DNA from: Oidiodendron maius Zn | Lineage: Eukaryota > Ascomycota > Leotiomycetes > Myxotrichaceae | Reading direction: 5' to 3' | Assembly: GCA_000827325.1 (NCBI GenBank) | Contig: KN832872.1 | Location: 2,046,001-2,110,000, forward strand | Length of the DNA stretch: 64,000 nucleotides | Shown: piece by piece, positions 59,418 through 64,000 of the stretch | Layout: each line of letters begins with the position of its first letter | Numbering within the stretch: the stretch's first letter is position 1 | Position numbers and translations under genes: made by a program | The notes under the pieces: generated by a model | Database searches by the model: none | What the model was told of the DNA's origin: nothing | What the model saw: only the letters and a program-made list of their open reading frames with translations

Positions 59418-59527
59418 GTTGGTGAAATCTTACGGTGTTGGTGGGATCTTACGGTGTTGGTGGAGTCTTACGGTGTTGGTGGAGTCTTATCGCTTTGGTG
59501 AAGTCTTATCGCGTTGGTCAAGTTAGG
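59418..59527 (+). repeat. 19-bp minisatellite, about six units
   Basis: Units begin at 59418, 59437, 59456, 59475, 59494 and 59513, with core GTTGGTG-AGTCTTACGGT; the later units drift to TCTTATCGC and the last is partial. GCAGGCAC (59406-59413) and GTGCCTGC, just after the last unit, flank it as an inverted pair. It lies about 150-260 bp upstream of the reductase start. Confidence 0.85.
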
Positions 59528-59676
59528 TTGTGCCTGCCATTCTACAGGTAACGACTTTTGGGAGCTGGATAAGGATAATTGTGACGAGGACTTTGAAAAC
59601 GGGTGCGGAGCTTAGCACTTTCGAATTGCTGGACACGTGAATGTTGCCTGTTACACCGTACTATACTCTCAACACC

Positions 59677-60531
59677 ATGGCTCCCATATCATCTCGACCT
59701 TCAATCCGACTTGAAGGCAAAGTCGCCATTGGTAAGACTCTCGCATGACCCGCAGAGCGAACGTTTACCATACCCGCAGTCACTGGAGCGTCTCGCGGCA
59801 TCGGCAGAGGTATTGCGCTCGACCTCGCCTCTCGTGGCGCTGATGTAGCCGTTAACTATGTCAAATCCACCTCTGCTGCAGAAGAACTCGTTTCGGAGAT
59901 CAGAGCTATGGGCAGCAAGGCCGTGGCAATCCAAGCCGACATCTCTTCCTATGACGACATCAAGCGCATGTTCAATGAAGCTGAACAAGCACTCGGTAAG
60001 CTCGACATCGTCATATCCAACTCAGGTACAGAGTGCTTCGCGTCGCTTGAGGAGACCACGCCAGAGCTCTACGACCGAGTCATGAATCTGAACACCCGCG
60101 GCCAGTTCTTCGTTGCGCAGCAGGGTTATCTTCACATGAACGAACACGGTCGGATCATCTTGATGTCCTCCGTGGCTGCGCATATGCGTGGTTTGGCGGG
60201 ACATGCCATCTATTCTGCGAGCAAGGCTGCCGTCGAAGCCATGGTTCGCTCTTTTCCGAACGACTTTGCTGCCAAGAAGATTACGGTAAACGCTATCGCT
60301 CCGGGAGGCGTTGCCACTGACATGGCTGTTGAAAATGCCTGGCGATACTCTCCTGGTGGCAAGCCGGACATGCCACTGAAGGATATCTATGCTGGCCTGG
60401 CTCACATCTGCCCACTAGGTCGGTTCGGCGTGCCGGAGGATATTGCGAAGACAGTCGCTTTCCTTGCCAGTGACGATTCCGAGTGGGTCAATGGCCAGAC
60501 AATTGGGCTAACTGGAGGCTCAAGAACTTAG
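59677..60531 (+). CDS. Naphthol/versicolorin-type ketoreductase (classical SDR)
   Basis: Two exons (59677-59731, 59780-60531; 48-nt intron) give 268 aa. After splicing it reads EGKVAIVTGASRGIGRGIAL, the NADPH motif TGxxxGIG. Then come ISNSG (in place of NNAG), the catalytic Ser in ILMSSVAAH, and YSASKAAVEAMVRSF with the Tyr/Lys pair. The C-terminus ends GQTIGLTGGSRT. Length and motifs resemble tetrahydroxynaphthalene reductases and versicolorin reductases, which reduce a phenol ring of an aromatic polyketide. It is transcribed divergently from the PKS, so co-regulation is likely. The sequence after the active site (AVENAWRYSPGGKPDMPL) matches this subfamily less closely, so the substrate is uncertain. 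Confidence 0.88.
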
Positions 60532-60665
60532 ATTCAAGATCAGAGACCATGTAAATATGAGAAAGCAACGAGGAGTATTTTAGTATGCATATCAGAGCTT
60601 AGAGCCAGAATAATCGTTGCAACTCTCACAGTTCTGTATCACACTATATACAAAAGAAATTATAT

Positions 60666-61347
60666 CTAAGCAGCCTCCCCGGCTTCAAATCCGGTAAACA
60701 TCTTATCAAAACCGTTTTCATTCCATCTAATATCAGTCTCGATGCCTGCCCACTTCCACACACCATCCACCATTTTATAAACAAGTGTGATCGTTGCATG
60801 GCTATGCCCCGTCAGCAACACTGCCCTCTCCCCATTCTTTGTCTTCGCCGTTTTCTCTACACCCGGGTACCTCACTCCCTCGTCACGATACCTTTGGTGC
60901 GCCGCGCGGATCTGCCACTTGCCTTCGATCTCATCTGGACCGACTCTACGAAACCTACACGCACCCATATGGTGCTGCGTATCGACGTTCGGGTTACCCA
61001 AGAAGCCAGGGGAAGACATCATCTCTACAAAGTCATCGGCAGGAAGAGCATCGTTGCGGTAGTTGTTGACCGAGGCATAGTTGACACGGACAGTAGGTGC
61101 TAGGATGGAGGCTAGACGGGACCAGTTTTTGGTATCGTAGCTGTCGGCCCATTCAAAAGTGAGCTCCGTGCAGTCGCGCCATTCTATCTCATGGTTAGAT
61201 CAACGAAGATGCGGATAGCAGGCAGTAGGGCTTGCCCTCGAAGCTCACTACGCCTTGCTTGAAAGCTGTGCATGACTCGATATCAGTGCTAGCTACCGTA
61301 TCGACCTGAGTGGCAATGCCGTGGGTGGCAGTGGTGGTGGAAGGCAT
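60666..61347 (-). CDS. Scytalone dehydratase-like protein
   Basis: Two exons (61347-61249, 61187-60666; 61-nt intron) give 206 aa. After a non-conserved N-terminus it reads TFEWADSYDTKNWSRLASIL, VRVNYASVNN, PADDFVEMMSSPGFLGNPNV, TQHHMGACRF, IRAAHQRYRDEG and GVWKWAGIETDIRWNENGFD. These match the order and the catalytic Tyr/Asp/His positions of scytalone dehydratase, a small cone-shaped SnoaL-like barrel that removes water from scytalone or vermelone. It converges on the reductase (134 bp between stops). Together the two could perform the reduce-then-dehydrate deoxygenation known from DHN-melanin and anthraquinone pathways. It is longer at the N-terminus than the melanin enzymes (about 170 aa). 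Confidence 0.88.
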
Positions 61348-62494
61348 AATGCAATGTTGAAGGCGAAGTCTTCACCCAGGATTTTCCACTTTCTACATTT
61401 CAATGTATACATATCGGCGCTATAATTAGATAGGCTGTAGATTATAAATAACGACCAAAACGCCCCCAAAACCAACAGCATTTGCTGTGCCTCTTAAGAT
61501 TACCCCTTTTCTCAGTGGCTTCAGTTGTCAGGATTCTCCAAGAGATGTCCACTTAGAGCACGTGGAACCAAGAAGAGTGCATTAGGAACAAGATTTCTCT
61601 TAGTTCACGACTATACTCCTGTGAGTCAAACGCTATCACACAGAAACTGGTGGGGTATAAATCACGTACATTCACTAGAGGATAGTTGCTATTGCTCGTC
61701 TGTATAGGACCTTGATTCGCTAAGCTGTTGGTCACGATTTCAGCCTCCTGGCTATCTCTCGTTGATCTATGTGGGAGTGGAGTTACGTAGCCGCCCGCTC
61801 CTAGGCGTCTCATGGCGATGGCATGGGAAATGTGTACGGGGGTCCTTCAACGTCAAGAGGGCTTGGCGACTGAACAGCGACCTGAGGTCATATCACCAAG
61901 TAAATCGGAAGGTTACTCCACCGTATCCGCCCTCGCAAGGTCATCCTCTTTCGGTGAAAGATGCGATTCTTGTCGATGTGCAACAAAAACTGCTTGACTT
62001 CTAAACTTTCCTCTTCTGAAGCGTAACCCTCGTACTGGCTAGGGGTGATCCTGGCTCGGTAGCGAGGATCATGTACATTCGTTGCATTTGTCTCACCGTG
62101 GCTCATTCTACTTGTTCACAGAAACTCAGCACTACGTAAGAGCCATTATATATACAGCTTAGAGGGAGGTCATTCCACTCTTTAGTCACCCGTGCTTGGC
62201 CCGATTCAGCCGGAAGCCGACGGCTGAGCGCGTACTCGGAAGGGACGATAAACGAGAGCAAATGATCCCCATCTCCAAAGTTGTCGACCATGACAAATGA
62301 GCCATAAAAATGGGTTCAACAAAGAACCTTGACGTATGTACGTAACAAAGGACCGTCAAAGCGGAATAAGCTACCCTGCTACTAACAAATAGTCTGGTTG
62401 GTGGCGAGGTGCCTACGAGATAAGCACCCAAGTCACATTAGCTCAAGGCTGAAGTACCAGTTCAGAGGATAGGATCGTATTATCCAAGTGAATG
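61348..62494. other. Intergenic, no gene recognised
   Basis: About 1.1 kb between the dehydratase and a MITE. Short ORFs lack motifs. Confidence 0.35.
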
Positions 62495-62496
62495 TA

Positions 62497-62731
62497 CGTA
62501 AGTCACCGCAAAAATTCCTGAGAGCAGGGGTTATAAACTAGGGTCTAGCAGAGCAACGGTTACAGTGCACGGATGGAATCTGTTAGTGATTACTACAGGC
62601 TGCGCATGCTGTAAAATTAGGGTGCTCAAGCCTATCGACCACTAATTTTACAGTGACTCTGGTTGCTGGGTGACGAGTAAGCGAAACTGGCAATATACCC
62701 CTGCTCTGAGGACTTTTTGCGGTGACTTACG
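62497..62731. mobile_element. MITE with TA target duplication
   Basis: A 235-bp element flanked by TA (62495-62496, 62732-62733). Its ends, CGTAAGTCACCGCAAAAA..CCT.AGAGCAGGGG, match as inverted repeats over about 40 bp with few mismatches. In the centre CTGTAAAATTAG and CTAATTTTACAG form a perfect 12-bp stem. No coding capacity. It is different from the MITE at 49877. Confidence 0.88.
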
Positions 62732-62733
62732 TA

Positions 62734-63712
62734 GTAGCTGAGGAATTCTGGGATAAACGGAGTTAATTGATACGTAGGGCTGTTCCCACCAAGCCAAGAA
62801 CCAACCCTCTGTTATGGACCGGGGGTTGTTGGTGGTGTGGCGTCAGCATTGGTCCCAAGCTGTGCATGTCCGGAAATTTACCCACTAACCTGCCAACCAC
62901 CGCCTACGCTAGTAGTGACTCTTGTGAGTTCTGTAATCCGATTTGCTCTGATTCCTGTAGGCAGCAGCCGCCCAGGTATCTGCGCTAAAGATGGCTCTAG
63001 TTATTCTTCTCTCCTCATTCGCAGGACGCAACCGGCCACATGGTCGAGGCTTCCCACTTCATCCCTGCACGTCGTCTAAATCAGAAAAGACCTATTCCCG
63101 CGTGAAATAACCCACGTATGAAAGCCTGTATTTTTTGAAACTGTACAATTTTACGAACCAAGGAAGCGATGAGGCGTCGTCAAGGGTTGCTTGAGGGCTG
63201 ACAATACGTTAGATAGTTATTCAGGAACGCTGCCAGAGCCAGGAAAGCGCTGTTTGGACTCCAAGTATTTGGATTACAAAATCCCTCAACATATACAATA
63301 ATATTTTCGCCCTACTAACTAAACCAATATTGTACTTCGGCGTAATACTTGGCTTGCTGCTTTATTGTATAAATAGACTACTGGAAGAGATTTATATATG
63401 CTATAAAAGGACAATAGGCCTGCAAATGACTTTTATATTCTGTTTGTATATAATTAACATTTTATCGTTAAACATCTATTAAGCAACAGGTACAGAGCAT
63501 CCTTACTGGTGAGTGCAACTATAAAGTTACTATATAAACCCCTTTATATTTAGGGGGGTCTGTGGGAAGGGGGCAGAATGTTGGAGCTAGAGGGACGGTA
63601 CGTGATCTAAAGTAAGCAGGGCATAGGACCCAGATTTCTATATGTTACTGAATAATTTAAGCTGACTGCGGTCATCTTGCGAAGTCCTCAAGTATTTCTC
63701 CCTTTGATCGTC
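62734..63712. promoter_or_regulatory. Upstream region of the P450 gene
   Basis: Contains copy 2 of the 48-bp repeat (62902-62949). The last 400 bases are AT-rich. No gene recognised. Confidence 0.4.
62902..62949 (+). repeat. 48-bp dispersed repeat, copy 2 (P450 upstream)
   Basis: The partner of 58991-59038, in the same orientation on the plus strand. It lies 764-811 bp upstream of the P450 start codon, 171 bp beyond the MITE. Confidence 0.7.
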
Positions 63713-64000
63713 ATGGCGCTGTTGCATTATATTCTGTTCGTTCTCCTAATCAGCGCTCTGGTGTATGCGACGAGGTCGTCCAGGAAGCCACAAGGCATAA
63801 AAGACCTACCCGGCCCGCAAGGTATGCTTATATCGATATATTTAAAGCAAATAGCTTATTATTAGGTCTCCCATATGCCGGCGTTCCTCACAAGGTCCCG
63901 CCCAAGCGTACGTGGCTCAAGTTCCACGAATGGTCCAAGATCTATGGACCGATCTACAAGCTAAAGATCATGGGTGAAGATCTTGTCGTGGTATCCGACT
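63713..64000 (+). CDS. Cytochrome P450, 5' part (cut by window end)
   Basis: Exon 1 (63713-63821) starts MALLHYILFVLLISALVYA, a membrane anchor, followed by a basic stretch and the Pro hinge DLPGPQG. A 44-nt intron (63822-63865) joins it to LPYAGVPHKVPPKRTWLKFH and EWSKIYGPIYKLKIMGEDLV, the beta-1 region of microsomal fungal P450s. The haem-binding Cys is beyond the window. It is an ER-bound monooxygenase. Its place beside the PKS genes suggests oxidation of the polyketide, but a 2.4-kb gap with a MITE separates them, so membership of the cluster is inference. Confidence 0.8.

Larger units (their letters stand above)
58840..59676. promoter_or_regulatory. Divergent promoter of the PKS and the reductase
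   Basis: The 837-bp region between the two start codons. It holds the 48-bp motif (58991-59038) found again near the P450, and the 19-bp tandem repeat (59418-59527). No protein-coding content is convincing. Confidence 0.55.

Noticed and set aside
1-64000. CRISPR arrays, bacterial operons, ribosome binding sites
   Set aside because: The DNA is fungal; the only short regular repeat is the 19-bp minisatellite at 59418, which has no spacers.

Overview
This window is nuclear DNA of a filamentous ascomycete (Pezizomycotina). It is probably a Eurotiomycete of the Aspergillus/Penicillium/Talaromyces type, but that placement is inferred from gene families and was not tested by a search. The evidence is the 46-250 nt spliceosomal introns (GTAAGT-like donors, CTAAC/CTGAC branch sites, AG acceptors), an intron-containing tRNA-Asp, HET, NLR and non-reducing PKS genes, and transposons whose many TAG/TAA stops look like repeat-induced point mutation (RIP). 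I re-joined exons by reading splice sites; multi-exon models were accepted when the exon lengths summed to a whole number of codons.

Layout. 1-1501 is a decayed Ty1/copia-type gag on the minus strand. 2661-4601 is a CorA-like transporter. 5741-5891 is a TPR relic. 6047-9201 is an intact NLR-type gene (alpha/beta-hydrolase, NB-ARC, near-identical TPRs). 9381-10814 is a RIP-degraded Tc1/mariner element with 39-bp inverted repeats, followed by a DUF6601-like gene broken by one stop. 12961-31534 holds ordinary metabolic and secreted genes: aquaporin, SDR, GH105-like hydrolase, sedolisin, HET relic, atypical epimerase, MFS transporter, carboxylesterase and an NlpC/P60 hydrolase.

33063-40422 is the most distinctive locus: two paralogous unusual protein kinases flanking a HET-domain gene. 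41003-44200 is relic-rich (a frameshifted ORF and a second Tc1 transposase fragment). GT61 and a membrane-anchored pepsin-fold pseudoprotease follow. 48590-52600 is gene-poor, with a foldback MITE, tRNA-Asp and a NACHT pseudogene.

52615-64000 is a secondary-metabolite cluster: a non-reducing PKS (SAT-KS-MAT-PT-ACP-TE), a divergent naphthol/versicolorin-type reductase, a scytalone dehydratase-like gene, and the start of a P450 cut by the window edge. Together they suggest an aromatic polyketide that is reduced, dehydrated and oxidised, like DHN-melanin or anthraquinone tailoring. A 19-bp minisatellite lies in the PKS/reductase divergent promoter, and a 48-bp motif is repeated near the PKS and P450 promoters.

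The window is rich in self/non-self recognition genes, both living (NLR, HET, kinases) and dead (HET, NACHT, TPR). This fits a fast-turnover accessory region. Function calls rest on motifs read by eye; no database search was possible.
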